The notes: generated from the letters alone by a model not told the origin. Shown: positions 25,509-35,360, counted from the first letter of the stretch. The stretch is DNA of 64,000 bases from Burkholderia pseudomultivorans (GCF_001718415.1 NZ_CP013378.1:2108001-2172000); one strand, 5' to 3'. Translations and numbers: made by a program.

Positions 25509-26044
25509 GGAAATCTCCTGGGAATGGATGAGCGAATGCGTCCCGGACGGACGCGGGAAAGAATCAATCAAGGAGGGAGAGGACAACGAATACCGCGTTC
25601 CGCGGTCAATGATGAACAGCAATCGCGCTTCTTGAGGACTTCAACGAGAGACCATACGCGCTATCGTGACCGAGGTCAAGCTGTTTCGCTCCGGACCCAA
25701 TGGATCAATGCAGGGCAAGAGCGTGAAATCGTACCGGGTTGCCGCGTGAAAATACGGTTGCGGAGCGATAAAGCCTCGGCGTCACGGAGCGACGATATGG
25801 TTGTGCCGGCAACGATGCCGGCTGATGTGTCGGAGGCGTCGACGTACACCGCGGAAATCCGATCCCCATCCCGATCCCGTCACCCGGGTTAGTCCGGACG
25901 CAATTTTTCGACAACTCGCAATAAGCAGATATCGCCGCATCGCTGCCCTCACTAATATTCGGCGAACCGAAGCAGGCCGCACACCGAACGGGCCTGCCGG
26001 CAGGATGGCACCGCATGGTGCGAGCGACGAAACGGAGCGACGGG
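25509..26044. other. Intergenic region between cspA and the envelope cluster
   Basis: No gene supported. It should contain the cspA leader and promoter (leftward) and the promoter of the five-gene cluster (rightward); no clear consensus boxes were seen. Confidence 0.5.
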
Positions 26045-26452
26045 ATGGGGGAGAGCAGTTTGCGACGTCGGTATCGATCCGTCGCGTTGATCGCTACCGT
26101 AGTGGCGCTCGTGCTTGCATACGGCGTCGCGCGCCATCTGTCGTGGGCGTCGGAAAAACCGTCCGCGCAACAGGTTTTTTCCGTCACCGTCGACCGCAAC
26201 AAGGCGCCGTGGGAGCGATCCGTGATCGCGATCCGCGAAGGCGCGCCGGTGCATATCGATGTTCATGCTCGAGAGGCCGGCGTGTTGATGGTGCACGAAA
26301 TACCAGGCGCGCTCGCTGCCTGTGCATCCGGCGCCAATCAGTCGCTGGATCTGCTTCCTGTCGGCATCACCGGACGGTTTTCGCTTCATTTTCATAGTCA
26401 GTCCGGCGAGCAGATCGAAGTCGCTGTCATCGAAATATATCCGGATAACTAA
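26045..26452 (+). CDS. Membrane-anchored cupredoxin-like protein
   Basis: A 135-residue protein with one N-terminal membrane segment (YRSVALIATVVALVLAYGVA) and a periplasmic beta-rich domain (FSVTVDRNKAPWERSVIAIREGAPVHIDVH and GRFSLHFHSQSGEQIEVAVIEIYPDN). The layout resembles cupredoxins, but a clear Cys-His-Met copper site is not visible. It opens the five-gene cluster and ends 46 bases before the first LVIVD lipoprotein. An ATG at 26015 would add ten residues. Confidence 0.6.
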   Translation: MGESSLRRRYRSVALIATVVALVLAYGVARHLSWASEKPSAQQVFSVTVDRNKAPWERSVIAIREGAPVHIDVHAREAGVLMVHEIPGALAACASGANQSLDLLPVGITGRFSLHFHSQSGEQIEVAVIEIYPDN

Positions 26453-26498
26453 GCACTGGAACGATTCGAACGGTACACGAAAACAGGAGGGGACAAAG

Positions 26499-28130
26499 AT
26501 GCGATTGAAGGCCCGGGTCGCGATCGCGACATCGATCAGCACGCTCGTGCTTGCCGGCTGCGGCGGAGACGACAACACGATCAGCGCGACACCCGCCGTA
26601 TCCGTCTCGGACTACGTCGTGCCGCGCGTGCCGGGTTGCAGCCCGGGCGACACACCCGAGACGGCGCTGCAAGGACAGGTACCGGCTGCGCTGCGCCAGT
26701 CCGGCTTCGGCGGCTTCAACTGCAACCTGAAGCGCGTGAGCCAGCTGCAGGGCGAGGGGGCGTCGTGGTCGGCCGCGACCTATACGGACAAGCAGGGGCA
26801 GACCTGCTTCTACCATTCGACGATGGGCGCGACGCCGATATTCAACAATCCGGATGCGCCGCCGCGCACGAACCCGGGCGTGCCGGTGATCGACATCACC
26901 GATCCGGCACGTCCGGTGCGCGTGAGATCGCTGACGTCGACGGCGATGATCGATCCATGGGAGTCGCTGCGCGTGAACGTCGCGCGCGGGATCCTGGCCG
27001 GAGACAACGGGCTCGGCGGCGGCGGCGGTCCCGAGATCGATCTGTATGACATTTCGTCGGACTGCACGCGGCCGCAACTGCTGGCCAGCGTGCCGATCGG
27101 TACGGGTGCCGACGGCGGCGTTGTCGCGGCCACCAAGCCGCTGGGACACGAAGGCGGTTTCTCGCCGGACGGCTACACGTACTACATCGGCGCGTCCGTA
27201 TCGAGAACCTACTACGCAGTCGATCTGACGGTGCCGACGCGGCCGAAGCTGATCTCGGCAATCAGCATGGCCGATCTCGGCTTCGGCGCGCTTCCCCATG
27301 GCTTGTCGGTGAGCCGGGATGGAACGCGCGCGTACTTCGTGTCCGCCGGGAACGGCGGCACGGCATACAGCCAAGGCAATCCGCCGCTCGATAACATGAG
27401 CATGGCAGGCGACAACGGGTTCTTCGTCGTCGATACCAGCGAGGTGCAGAATCGGCGTCCCAATGCGCAAATGCACCGAATCGCAACCGTACCGGTGCGA
27501 AACGGCAGTGCGGCACAGCACACGATTTCGTTTCTGTCGGGCGGCAAGCCCTATCTGATCGAAGTCGACGAAGGGGGCGCCGGCGGGTTTCAGGACCCCG
27601 GCGCAACGAGCGTCAAGGCCGCGTGCAATGCGGGCATGACGCCGTTTCCGCTCGGGCATATCTACGACATGTCGAACGAAGCCGCCCCTCGTCTCGTGTC
27701 GGAACTTCGACTCGAAACGCATGCCACCCGGAACTGCAGCAAGGTCATTCCCGACATCATGGGTCTCACCACCTTCACCTACGGCAGTCACTACTGCAGC
27801 GTCGACAACCGGGAAAACGCGACGGCGCTCGCATGCAGCTACTTCAATTCCGGCGTGCGCGTATTCGACATTCGCGACCCGTCGAAGCCGAAGGAAATCG
27901 CGTACTACAACCCGCCTGCTGCGAAATCGCCCGGCGCCGGGTCGGGGCATCTGATGCTCGGCCAGTATCGCGCGGGCGGTCCCGACTGGTGCGCATCGCG
28001 ACTCGATTTCGACTTCGACCGGCACTTGCTGACCACCGCATGCCAGGACAACGGGCTGCTGGTGCTGTCGTTCGAAAACGGTAGCTGGCCGTTTCCCGAA
28101 AGCACGAGGGCCACGGAGATCGGCAATTGA
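26499..28130 (+). CDS. LVIVD-repeat lipoprotein, copy 1
   Basis: A 543-residue lipoprotein. The signal ends in the lipobox LAGC (LVLAGCGGDD) near residue 22. The mature protein has repeats of the type VIDITDPARPVRVRSL, FVVDTSEVQNRRP and VFDIRDPSKPKEIAYYNPP, the LVIVD pattern, forming a beta-propeller-like surface protein. Several cysteines (CFYHSTMG, CNAGMTPFP, HYCSVDN, ACQDNG) suggest disulfides. Its ligand is unknown. AGGAGGGGACAAAG precedes the ATG. The next gene is a near copy, 69 bases away. Confidence 0.78.
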   Translation: MRLKARVAIATSISTLVLAGCGGDDNTISATPAVSVSDYVVPRVPGCSPGDTPETALQGQVPAALRQSGFGGFNCNLKRVSQLQGEGASWSAATYTDKQGQTCFYHSTMGATPIFNNPDAPPRTNPGVPVIDITDPARPVRVRSLTSTAMIDPWESLRVNVARGILAGDNGLGGGGGPEIDLYDISSDCTRPQLLASVPIGTGADGGVVAATKPLGHEGGFSPDGYTYYIGASVSRTYYAVDLTVPTRPKLISAISMADLGFGALPHGLSVSRDGTRAYFVSAGNGGTAYSQGNPPLDNMSMAGDNGFFVVDTSEVQNRRPNAQMHRIATVPVRNGSAAQHTISFLSGGKPYLIEVDEGGAGGFQDPGATSVKAACNAGMTPFPLGHIYDMSNEAAPRLVSELRLETHATRNCSKVIPDIMGLTTFTYGSHYCSVDNRENATALACSYFNSGVRVFDIRDPSKPKEIAYYNPPAAKSPGAGSGHLMLGQYRAGGPDWCASRLDFDFDRHLLTTACQDNGLLVLSFENGSWPFPESTRATEIGN

Positions 28131-28199
28131 CGCCGGCCACGCGCGACCTCATTCGAAACACCTCGCATTGATATTTCTGCAGTACAGAAGGAGACGAAG

Positions 28200-29831
28200 A
28201 TGCCATTCCCGACTCGATTCGCGATAGCGATATCGCTTGGCGCGCTGACACTCGCCGGCTGCGGCGGAGACGACAACACGGTCAGCGCGACGCCCGCCGT
28301 ATCCGTCGCGGACTACGTCGTGCCGCGTGTGCCCAGTTGCAGCCCGGGCGACACGCCCGAGACGGCGCTGCAGGGACAGGTGCCGGCCGCGCTGCGCCAG
28401 TCCGGCTTCGGCGGCTTCAACTGCAACCTGAAGCGCGTGAGCCAGCTGCAGGGCGAGGGTGCGTCGTGGTCGGCCGCGACCTATACGGACAAGCAGGGGC
28501 AGACCTGTTTCTATCATGCGACGATGGGCGCGACGCCGATATTCAACAATCCGGCTGCGCCGCCGCGCATCAATCCCGGTGTGCCGGTGATCAACCTCTC
28601 CGATCCCGCGCACCCGGTGCGCGTGAGCTCGCTGACGTCGACGGCGATGATCGATCCGTGGGAATCGCTGCGCGTGAACGTCGCGCGCGGGATCCTGGCC
28701 GGAGACAACGGGCTCGGCGGCGCCGGCGGCCCCGAACTCGACCTGTACGATATTGCGACCGACTGCACGCGACCGCAGCTGCTGGCCAGTGTGCCGGTCG
28801 GCACGGGCGCCGACGGCGGCGTCGTTCCGGGCGCGACGCCGCTGGGTCACGAAGGCGGTTTCTCTCCGGACGGCTTCACGTACTACATCGGGTCGCCCGG
28901 CGCGAAGGCCTACTACGCGATCGACCTGACGATACCGACGCGGCCGAAGCTGATCTCGGCAATCAGCATGGCCGAGCTGGGTTTCGGCAGCGATCCGCAC
29001 GGTTTGTCGGTGAGCCAGGATGGGACGCGTGCGTACTTCGTCGCGATCGGGAACGGGGGTGCGGCAGCCGGCATGGGGCCGCCGCCGCTGGACAACGTGA
29101 ACTCGAACGGCGACAACGGGTTCTTCGTCGTCGATACCAGCGACGTGCAGAATCGGCGTCCCAATGCGCAAATGCGCCGAATCGCGACCGTGCCGGTGCG
29201 GGACGGCAGTGTCGCGCAACATACGATTTCGTTCCTGGTGGGCGGCAAGCCCTATCTGATCGAAGTGGACGAGGGCGGCTCCGGCGGCCTTCAGGACCCG
29301 TCGGCGGCAGCGGTGAAGGCCGCCTGCAATGCGGGCATGACGCCGTTTCCGCTCGGGCATATCTACGACATGTCGAACGAAGCGTCGCCGCGGCTCGTGT
29401 CCGAGCTTCGACTCGAGACGCATGCCGTGCAGAACTGCAGCAAGGTCATCCCGGACATACAGGGCCTCGCGACGTTCACCTACGGCAGCCACTACTGCAG
29501 CGTCGACAACCGGGAGAACGCCACGGCGCTCGCGTGCAGCTACTTCAACTCCGGCGTGCGCGTATTCGACATTCGCGACCCGTCGAAGCCGAAGGAAATC
29601 GCGTACTACAACCCGCCGTCCGCGAAGTCGCCGGGCGCCGGCTCGGCGCATTTGATCTTCGGTCAATATCGTGCGGGCGGCCCCGACTGGTGCGCGTCGC
29701 GACTCGATTTCGACTTCGACCGGCACTTGCTGACCACCGCATGCCAGGACAACGGGCTGCTGGTGCTGTCGTTCGAAAACGGCAGCTGGCCGTTCCCCGA
29801 GAGCACGAAGGCCACGGAGATCGGCAATTGA
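28200..29831 (+). CDS. LVIVD-repeat lipoprotein, copy 2 (tandem duplicate)
   Basis: Also 543 residues and very similar to copy 1 over the whole length; by eye around nine in ten residues agree. The signal peptide differs (MPFPTRFAIAISLGALTLAG) but again ends in LAGC. Differences cluster in a few loops, for example SPGAKAYYAIDLT against SVSRTYYAVDLT in copy 1, and PPPLDNVNSNG against PPLDNMSMAG. The DNA is alike throughout, so the duplication is fairly recent or kept similar by gene conversion. The stop overlaps the start of the next frame. Confidence 0.78.
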   Translation: MPFPTRFAIAISLGALTLAGCGGDDNTVSATPAVSVADYVVPRVPSCSPGDTPETALQGQVPAALRQSGFGGFNCNLKRVSQLQGEGASWSAATYTDKQGQTCFYHATMGATPIFNNPAAPPRINPGVPVINLSDPAHPVRVSSLTSTAMIDPWESLRVNVARGILAGDNGLGGAGGPELDLYDIATDCTRPQLLASVPVGTGADGGVVPGATPLGHEGGFSPDGFTYYIGSPGAKAYYAIDLTIPTRPKLISAISMAELGFGSDPHGLSVSQDGTRAYFVAIGNGGAAAGMGPPPLDNVNSNGDNGFFVVDTSDVQNRRPNAQMRRIATVPVRDGSVAQHTISFLVGGKPYLIEVDEGGSGGLQDPSAAAVKAACNAGMTPFPLGHIYDMSNEASPRLVSELRLETHAVQNCSKVIPDIQGLATFTYGSHYCSVDNRENATALACSYFNSGVRVFDIRDPSKPKEIAYYNPPSAKSPGAGSAHLIFGQYRAGGPDWCASRLDFDFDRHLLTTACQDNGLLVLSFENGSWPFPESTKATEIGN

Positions 29832-31249
29832 AGCACGCGCACGATGCCCGCCGCGTGCCGTGGCTTGGGATCGAAACCTTCGCCCCGATCGTCGTGCGCA
29901 ACGGCTTACGACGAAAGCCACGCGCGGCGACGCTGTTTCTGGCGGCCGCACTCGCGATTCCGCTGCGTTGCGCCGGCTTCGAATCCGACGTGCACCTCGG
30001 CCTGACGTACTGGCTGGCGAAGCAGGCGGGGTTCGCGGACGGCGAGGCCAGCGCGATTGCGCTGGCCGATCAGCGCATCGATGCCGGCTCGATCGAATAC
30101 ATGACGACGCCTTTGCAGTTTGCGTGTCTGTCGCGCTTCGTTCCCGACGCCGTCGACGCGCAAGCCGCTCACTATCCGGCCGGCGCGTACCTGCCGGCGG
30201 CCGCGCAAACCCGCGCCGTGGTGCCTGACGGACCGGCAGTGCAAGCGTCGATCGACGCGACGCTGCGGCGCGCCGGCGGTCGCCACGCGGCGTTCATGCT
30301 CGGCGAGTTCGGCCGTGCGCTCCATGCGTTGCAGGATGCGTGGGCGCACCAGGGCGTGCCTTCCGTGCCGGACTGGCGTCGCTACGGCATCGAATGCGAC
30401 GCGAATCTTGCAATGGCCGCGCCGGCTGCGCGCGGCGGTCCGTCCGGCCATGTCGCCGACATGACGTGGCGCTGGCCCGCCGACGTCGAAGCGATGGCGA
30501 AGTCGACCTACGTGCAGCTGTCGCGATACCCGGCGATCGACGGCGTGTCGCGGCATGCACTGCCGTGGGAGCAGGTCCGGCCGATGCTCGCCGGCTTTAT
30601 CGATGCGCGAACCAAACGGGCGAAGTCGGACTGGTTCGTCGCGCACGGCATCGCCGACACCGAGTTCCTCGACGGCATCAGCCTGCCTGACGGCGCCGGA
30701 TGGAAGGCCGTCCGGTGGCACGGCAGGCGCGATATCCCGACGCCGGTGTCGCCGGCCGCGCAGGCGGGCGCGGCCCCGGCGCTCGTCGATTTCTATACGC
30801 GCTTCTTCGACGACTGGGTCACGACGTCGCCGGTCGACAGGCGCTGGCTGCCCGCGCTTGCAATCGACAACCGAACGCGCAAGCCGGACAGTGCGCTGGT
30901 CGATCAACTGAGCGGATGGCGGCTGAGGGATCACGGGACGTACGTCGCGCTCGCGAACGCGTCGCATGCGACCGGCGGCGCATCTGCCGCTTTCCGCAAC
31001 CGTGCCTCGTTCGCGGTGTTCAAGTCGCTGAACGAGGCGGTGCTGCCGCTGATCGTCGAAGGCGACAAGCCGTCGCCGATCCTGCCGTTCGTGGTGTTCG
31101 CGTTGCCGGACTCGGCCGACGGGAACAAGCGCGCGGTCGCGCTGATCAGGCTGCTCGATGCGCCGTACGACACGATCGGGATCGTATCGGAGCAGCGCAG
31201 CGGAGCCGACTGGAAGATAACGGGGTTGATTTCATCGTCCGATTACTGA
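29828..31249 (+). CDS. Zinc-dependent phospholipase C-like exported protein
   Basis: Up to 473 residues. After a basic start, RRKPRAATLFLAAALAIPLR looks like a signal peptide. The mature part begins with FESDVHLGLTYWLAKQAGF and has ALADQRIDAGS and GEFGRALHALQDAWAHQGVP. The H-x3-D-x3-H order of the last is like the zinc site of phospholipase C/S1-P1-type enzymes (HxxxExxxH). The substrate is unknown. The start is uncertain: TTG 29828 overlaps the previous stop by ATTGA; GTG 29855 and GTG 29894 are alternatives. The overlap suggests translational coupling with the lipoprotein gene. Confidence 0.6.
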   Translation: MKHAHDARRVPWLGIETFAPIVVRNGLRRKPRAATLFLAAALAIPLRCAGFESDVHLGLTYWLAKQAGFADGEASAIALADQRIDAGSIEYMTTPLQFACLSRFVPDAVDAQAAHYPAGAYLPAAAQTRAVVPDGPAVQASIDATLRRAGGRHAAFMLGEFGRALHALQDAWAHQGVPSVPDWRRYGIECDANLAMAAPAARGGPSGHVADMTWRWPADVEAMAKSTYVQLSRYPAIDGVSRHALPWEQVRPMLAGFIDARTKRAKSDWFVAHGIADTEFLDGISLPDGAGWKAVRWHGRRDIPTPVSPAAQAGAAPALVDFYTRFFDDWVTTSPVDRRWLPALAIDNRTRKPDSALVDQLSGWRLRDHGTYVALANASHATGGASAAFRNRASFAVFKSLNEAVLPLIVEGDKPSPILPFVVFALPDSADGNKRAVALIRLLDAPYDTIGIVSEQRSGADWKITGLISSSDY

Positions 31250-31269
31250 GCGGGAAGACGAAGGTCGTG

Positions 31270-32757
31270 ATGCGCGAAGACATCGAACGCGGTTCGCACC
31301 GCGCAGCAATCCGTGCGCGGTTGGCCTGGGCCGCAGCGTTGACGCTCGCATCGGCATCGACGCACGCCGACGCGCACGCGTGGAATATTCCATACTACCT
31401 GCCCGTCCCGCTGTGGTTGTACGCGTACGCGGCCAGCGGCACGCTTGTCGTGTCGTTCGTGATCGTGATGTTCGCATCGGGCGAGCGCATGGCGGAAGCA
31501 CGCGTATCGCTGCATCGAGCGCGCCGCGAATGGCGCGTACCGCCTGCGGTGCTCGCTGCGACGCAAACCGTCAGCGCGCTTTTTGTCGTTCTGCTGATCG
31601 TTTCCGGCATCGCCGGCACGCAGAACCCGTTCCAGAACCTCGCGATGTCGGGCTTCTGGCTCTGGTTCTATCTGGGCTCGGTCTATGTCAGCGCGGTGTT
31701 CGGCGACGTATATGCGTTCACGAATCCGTTCGCGCTAGTCCTGCGCATCGCGGCGCGCTGCTGCCCGACGATCGAACGCGGCCGCTATCGCTATCCGCGC
31801 CGCGCGGCGTCATACCCTGCGTTGCTCGCGTATGTCGCGTTGATCGCGCTGGAATTGTTCGGCGCCGCGCGGCCGCGCGATGCGGGCCTGTTCCTGGCCG
31901 GCTACGCGGTCTATGCGCTGGCCGGCGCGCTGTGTTTCGGCCGACAGGCATGGCTCGATCACTTCGATGCGTTCGGCGTTCTGTGCCGGCTGTGTGCAAG
32001 GCTGTCGCCGCTCGCATGGCGCCGCCTGCCGACGCGGGGCGTCGCGATCGTGCCGAGGAACCCGGTCGCCGACATCGCGTCGGCGCCGCCATTCGATGCA
32101 AGCATCGTGATGTTCCTGTCGTTCATGCTGTCGTCGACCGCGTACGACGGCCTGCGCGATACGGCGACCTGGAACACGTTCTTCTGGCGCGGCATTTACC
32201 CGCTGATCGTCGGGCTGTTTCCCGCGCTGAAAAACGACTACGCGATCTCGGGCGAACTCGTGCTGGCCGGGCAGTGGGCCACGTTCGCCGCGGTGGCGCT
32301 GGCCTACTACGCGCTGTTCAGGGGATTCTGCGCGCTCGGTGCGAGAGGCGCGCGTTCGGCGCTGGACGGCCGGACCTTCGCGCGGCAGTTCTGCCTGCTG
32401 CTGTTGCCGATCGCGCTGTTCTACAACGTCGGTCACTACTTCACGCTGTTCATCGATCAGGGGCGGCAGATCTTCGTGCTGCTGTCCGATCCGCTCGGCA
32501 TCGGGTGGAACCTGCTGGCGCTGCCGCCGGCCCAATACTCGCCGACGTCGCTGCTCGTCAACGTCGGCTACGTGTGGCACGCGCAGGTGCTGCTGATTCT
32601 CGCCGGCCATATCCTCAGCGTATACATCACGCATGCGATCGCGGTGCGCAATCGCGTGCTGGCCGGCACCGTCGTCGGCAATCAGCTGCCGCTGCTCGCG
32701 CTGACGATCGTGCTGACCATCAGCGGTCTGTGGATCCTGTCGCTGCCGCTCGCATGA
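31270..32757 (+). CDS. Polytopic membrane protein
   Basis: A 495-residue inner-membrane protein. An N-terminal signal-like segment ends near HADAHAW, then about ten or more hydrophobic helices follow, starting with LPVPLWLYAYAASGTLVVSFVIVMF. Conserved-looking polar spots are GDVYAFTNPF, SSTAYDGLRDTATWN and FYNVGHYFTLFIDQGRQ. The build and the first helix remind me of membrane proteins annotated as fenitrothion hydrolase subunits; that is a recollection, not a test. It is the last gene of the cluster. It converges on the AraC gene with a 38-base overlap. Confidence 0.55.
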   Translation: MREDIERGSHRAAIRARLAWAAALTLASASTHADAHAWNIPYYLPVPLWLYAYAASGTLVVSFVIVMFASGERMAEARVSLHRARREWRVPPAVLAATQTVSALFVVLLIVSGIAGTQNPFQNLAMSGFWLWFYLGSVYVSAVFGDVYAFTNPFALVLRIAARCCPTIERGRYRYPRRAASYPALLAYVALIALELFGAARPRDAGLFLAGYAVYALAGALCFGRQAWLDHFDAFGVLCRLCARLSPLAWRRLPTRGVAIVPRNPVADIASAPPFDASIVMFLSFMLSSTAYDGLRDTATWNTFFWRGIYPLIVGLFPALKNDYAISGELVLAGQWATFAAVALAYYALFRGFCALGARGARSALDGRTFARQFCLLLLPIALFYNVGHYFTLFIDQGRQIFVLLSDPLGIGWNLLALPPAQYSPTSLLVNVGYVWHAQVLLILAGHILSVYITHAIAVRNRVLAGTVVGNQLPLLALTIVLTISGLWILSLPLA

Positions 32758-33655
32758 CGCTCGCGGCACGCGGCTTGAGCCCGGACGGCGAAAATCCCCA
32801 GCGCTTGCGGAACGTCGCCGAAAAATGGCTCGTGGTCGAAAAGCCGCATGCGAGCGCGGCCTCGGTCACGTCGCTGCGGCCGCGCTCGATCAGGTCGCGG
32901 GCGGCCTGCAGGCGGGTCTCGATGATGTATTGATGCGGCGTCAGCCTGTGGGCCTTCTTGAAGCTTCTGATGAACGCGTACAGGTCGCCGGGATAGCCGA
33001 CGGCTTCGGCCAGCGCGACGAGCGTCAGCGGCTCGCGGAAGTTGTCGCGGATGTATTCGACGGCCGCCTGCATGGCGCGCGCGTGCGTGTATTCGCGCGC
33101 CTGCCGCGTCGATTCCAGATACGCCATGCGGCCCAGCGCGGCCGCGCCCAGCGTTTCCACGTAGGTCGGCCCGAGCGGCGCGCCCGCGACCGCGTCTTCG
33201 TGGATGCTGCGCACGATCTGCATCAGCAGATCGTCGTTCAGGTCGAGATGGGGCAGGGACGGGATCGTGTGCCCGCCGGCCTGCAGGCCGGCGCGCGCGA
33301 GCCACGCCGCGTCGAAGTGGACGGTAATCCACTCGATATCGCTCGACCACCGGCTGGAAAACGCGAAGCCGGGCGGCACATAGGCCAGCGGCGCGCGCAC
33401 GGCGTGCGGCGTCCAGCCCTTGTCGTCGATGCGCATCTCGAGTGCCGCGGGCGGCCGCAGGTGCATGCCGAAGATCGGCCCGGTCGTCTCGAGGTCGACG
33501 ATCTCCGATGCGCACGCGGTGTAGCGATCGCTTGCCACGCTCGCAAACCGGGGCGTGACCGACTGCTTTTTCCATTTCGCGGGCAGCGGCCAGTCGACCC
33601 GTCGCCCGTCGCGGCCGATCGCACACACGTCGCGCATCGTCGGCTGATTCGCCAT
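32720..33655 (-). CDS. AraC-family transcriptional regulator
   Basis: A 311-residue regulator. The C-terminal two HTH motifs are typical: FREPLTLVALAEAVGYPGDLYAFIRSFKKAHRLTPHQYI and LIERGRSDVTEAALACGFSTTSHFSATFRKRWGFSPS. The N-terminal 180 residues are a sensor domain of unknown ligand (GPIFGMHLRPPAALEMRIDDKG). It diverges from the tartrate dehydratase-like gene across about 310 bases and may control it. It converges with the membrane protein gene, overlapping by 38 bases at the 3' ends. Confidence 0.9.
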   Translation of the reverse strand: MANQPTMRDVCAIGRDGRRVDWPLPAKWKKQSVTPRFASVASDRYTACASEIVDLETTGPIFGMHLRPPAALEMRIDDKGWTPHAVRAPLAYVPPGFAFSSRWSSDIEWITVHFDAAWLARAGLQAGGHTIPSLPHLDLNDDLLMQIVRSIHEDAVAGAPLGPTYVETLGAAALGRMAYLESTRQAREYTHARAMQAAVEYIRDNFREPLTLVALAEAVGYPGDLYAFIRSFKKAHRLTPHQYIIETRLQAARDLIERGRSDVTEAALACGFSTTSHFSATFRKRWGFSPSGLKPRAASVMRAAATGSTDR

Positions 33656-33969
33656 GCCTGTCTCCTTCCTTTTGTCCTGATACGTCCCGAACGGGGAGCG
33701 ACTTCCGCCGTCGTGACGTGCGAGTCGAAAAACTTTAGGGCGGGATTCTTACTCGATACTTACCTGCGTCGGGCGGTGGCAGTCGGCGCCCGCCGCGGCG
33801 CTTTTCCGCAGACGATAAGCGCTTCGCCGCGACGGTGTCGCTTGCGACGATCGGGCGGCGCGCGCGGCAAGACGCCGCGCAAGCGCCTATGATGCAGCGG
33901 TTCGCCCGCTGTTCCGGCCGCATCGCATGAATCGGCTGCCGGCGCCGGGCGCTTGACCGAACGCCGACC
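33656..33969. other. Divergent control region AraC / tartrate dehydratase-like
   Basis: No gene. Promoters for both directions should be here; I could not define AraC-type half sites. Confidence 0.5.
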
Positions 33970-35130
33970 ATGCGCATCACCGACATTCGCGAACATACGA
34001 TCCCGGTTTCCCGCCATGCCGATCCGGCGCTGCCGTCCGGCGGCCTGACGACGAGCCTCGTCGCGATCGTCACCGACGTCGTGCGCGACGGCGGTCCGGT
34101 CGTCGGATACGGCTATGCGTCCGTCGGCCGCTACGGACAGGGCGGCCTGATCCGCGAACGCTTCGCGCCGCGCCTGCTGGCCGCCGCCGATGCGCTCGCC
34201 GACGACGCCGGCACGAATCTCGACCCGTTCCGCGCCTGGCGCGCGATGATGGCCGGCGAGAAGCCCGGCGGGCACGGCGAGCGGTGCGTCGCGGTCGGCG
34301 CGCTCGACATGGCGATCTGGGATGCCGCCGCGAAGATCGCCGGCCAGCCGCTGCAGCGCTTCCTGGCCGAGCGGCTCGCGCGTAGCGCCGCGCCACGCGT
34401 GCGCGTGTACGCGGGCGGCGGCTATCGCTATCCGCACGACGATGCGGCGCGCCTCGCCGACGAGATGCGCCGCATCGTGGACCTCGGCTATACGCACGCG
34501 AAGATCAAGATCGGCGGCGTCGATCCCGATCTCGACCGGCGCCGCATCGACGCTGCCGCCGCGCAACTGGCCGACAGTTCGCACCTCGCGGTCGATGCGA
34601 TGAACGGCTACGACGCGACGACCGCACCAGCGGCCGCGACGATGCTCGCGCCGTTCGATCTGTGGTGGTTCGAGGATATCTGCGATCCGCTCGACCTGGC
34701 GCTGCACGCCGACGTGGCCGCGCACTACGCACCGCCGATCGCGGCCGGCGAGGCGCTGTTCTCGGTCGCGGAGGCGAAGCTGCTCGATCGCTACGGCGGC
34801 CTGCGCGCAGACCGCGATTTCCTCGTGTTCGATCCGGTGCACTGCTACGGACTGCCGGGCTATCTGCAGATCGTCGATCATTTCGTGTCGCGCGGCTGGC
34901 GGCGCGACGCGTTCTGGCCGCACGGCGGTCATCTGTTCTCGCTGCACGTCGTGGCCGCGCTCGGGCTCGGCGGCGCGGAGATCAATCCGTTCGCGTTTCA
35001 TCCGTTCCGCGGGCTGGCCGACGGCGATACGGTCGACGCGGGCTACGCGGTCGTGCCGCAGGCGCCGGGCATCGGTTTCGAGCTTCATGCGGCCGCGCAT
35101 GCGGTGTTTCGCGCGATAGCCGGCCGCTGA
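33970..35130 (+). CDS. Enolase-superfamily dehydratase, D-tartrate dehydratase-like
   Basis: A 386-residue member of the mandelate racemase group. It closely follows the sequence pattern of D(-)-tartrate dehydratase as I recall it: TSLVAIVTDVVRDGGPVVGYG, GRYGQGGLIRERFAPRL, EKPGGHGERCVAVGALDMAI. The catalytic set is visible: K-x-K in HAKIKIGG, metal ligands D in LAVDAMNG, E in WWFEDICDP and E in AAGEALFS, and H in FWPHGGH. It would dehydrate D-tartrate or a similar sugar diacid to a keto acid. Substrate choice is not certain. The AraC gene beside it is the likely regulator. Confidence 0.8.
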   Translation: MRITDIREHTIPVSRHADPALPSGGLTTSLVAIVTDVVRDGGPVVGYGYASVGRYGQGGLIRERFAPRLLAAADALADDAGTNLDPFRAWRAMMAGEKPGGHGERCVAVGALDMAIWDAAAKIAGQPLQRFLAERLARSAAPRVRVYAGGGYRYPHDDAARLADEMRRIVDLGYTHAKIKIGGVDPDLDRRRIDAAAAQLADSSHLAVDAMNGYDATTAPAAATMLAPFDLWWFEDICDPLDLALHADVAAHYAPPIAAGEALFSVAEAKLLDRYGGLRADRDFLVFDPVHCYGLPGYLQIVDHFVSRGWRRDAFWPHGGHLFSLHVVAALGLGGAEINPFAFHPFRGLADGDTVDAGYAVVPQAPGIGFELHAAAHAVFRAIAGR

Positions 35131-35360
35131 CCGGCGTGACCGGCTTCACGTGCGTCGAGCGCGAAGCGGATCTCGAAGCCGAGCATCATCGCCGCGACGA
35201 ACGGGGCGAGCACGCGCCATGCGAGCGTGCTCGCAAACCGTGCGCGGCATGCGCGCGCACCTGAGGCCCGCATCGGGAACCACGCGAGCGATGCGAGCCT
35301 CGCGCGCGGCCGCGAACGGCATGCGCGCAACGGCCGGCGCCTTCATCACCTTTATCGCGC
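35131..35360. other. Low-complexity intergenic stretch
   Basis: Alanine- and arginine-coding shadow frames only; a leftward frame (35085-35330) with one hydrophobic patch is not supported by a ribosome site. No gene called. Confidence 0.5.

Noticed and set aside
28337..31249. 970-codon open frame across the second LVIVD gene
   Set aside because: The first 500 codons are an out-of-frame shadow rich in arginine; only the part from about 29828 encodes a real protein.
35085..35330. Leftward 81-codon frame with one hydrophobic patch
   Set aside because: It overlaps the end of the dehydratase gene, lacks a ribosome site, and looks like low-complexity shadow.
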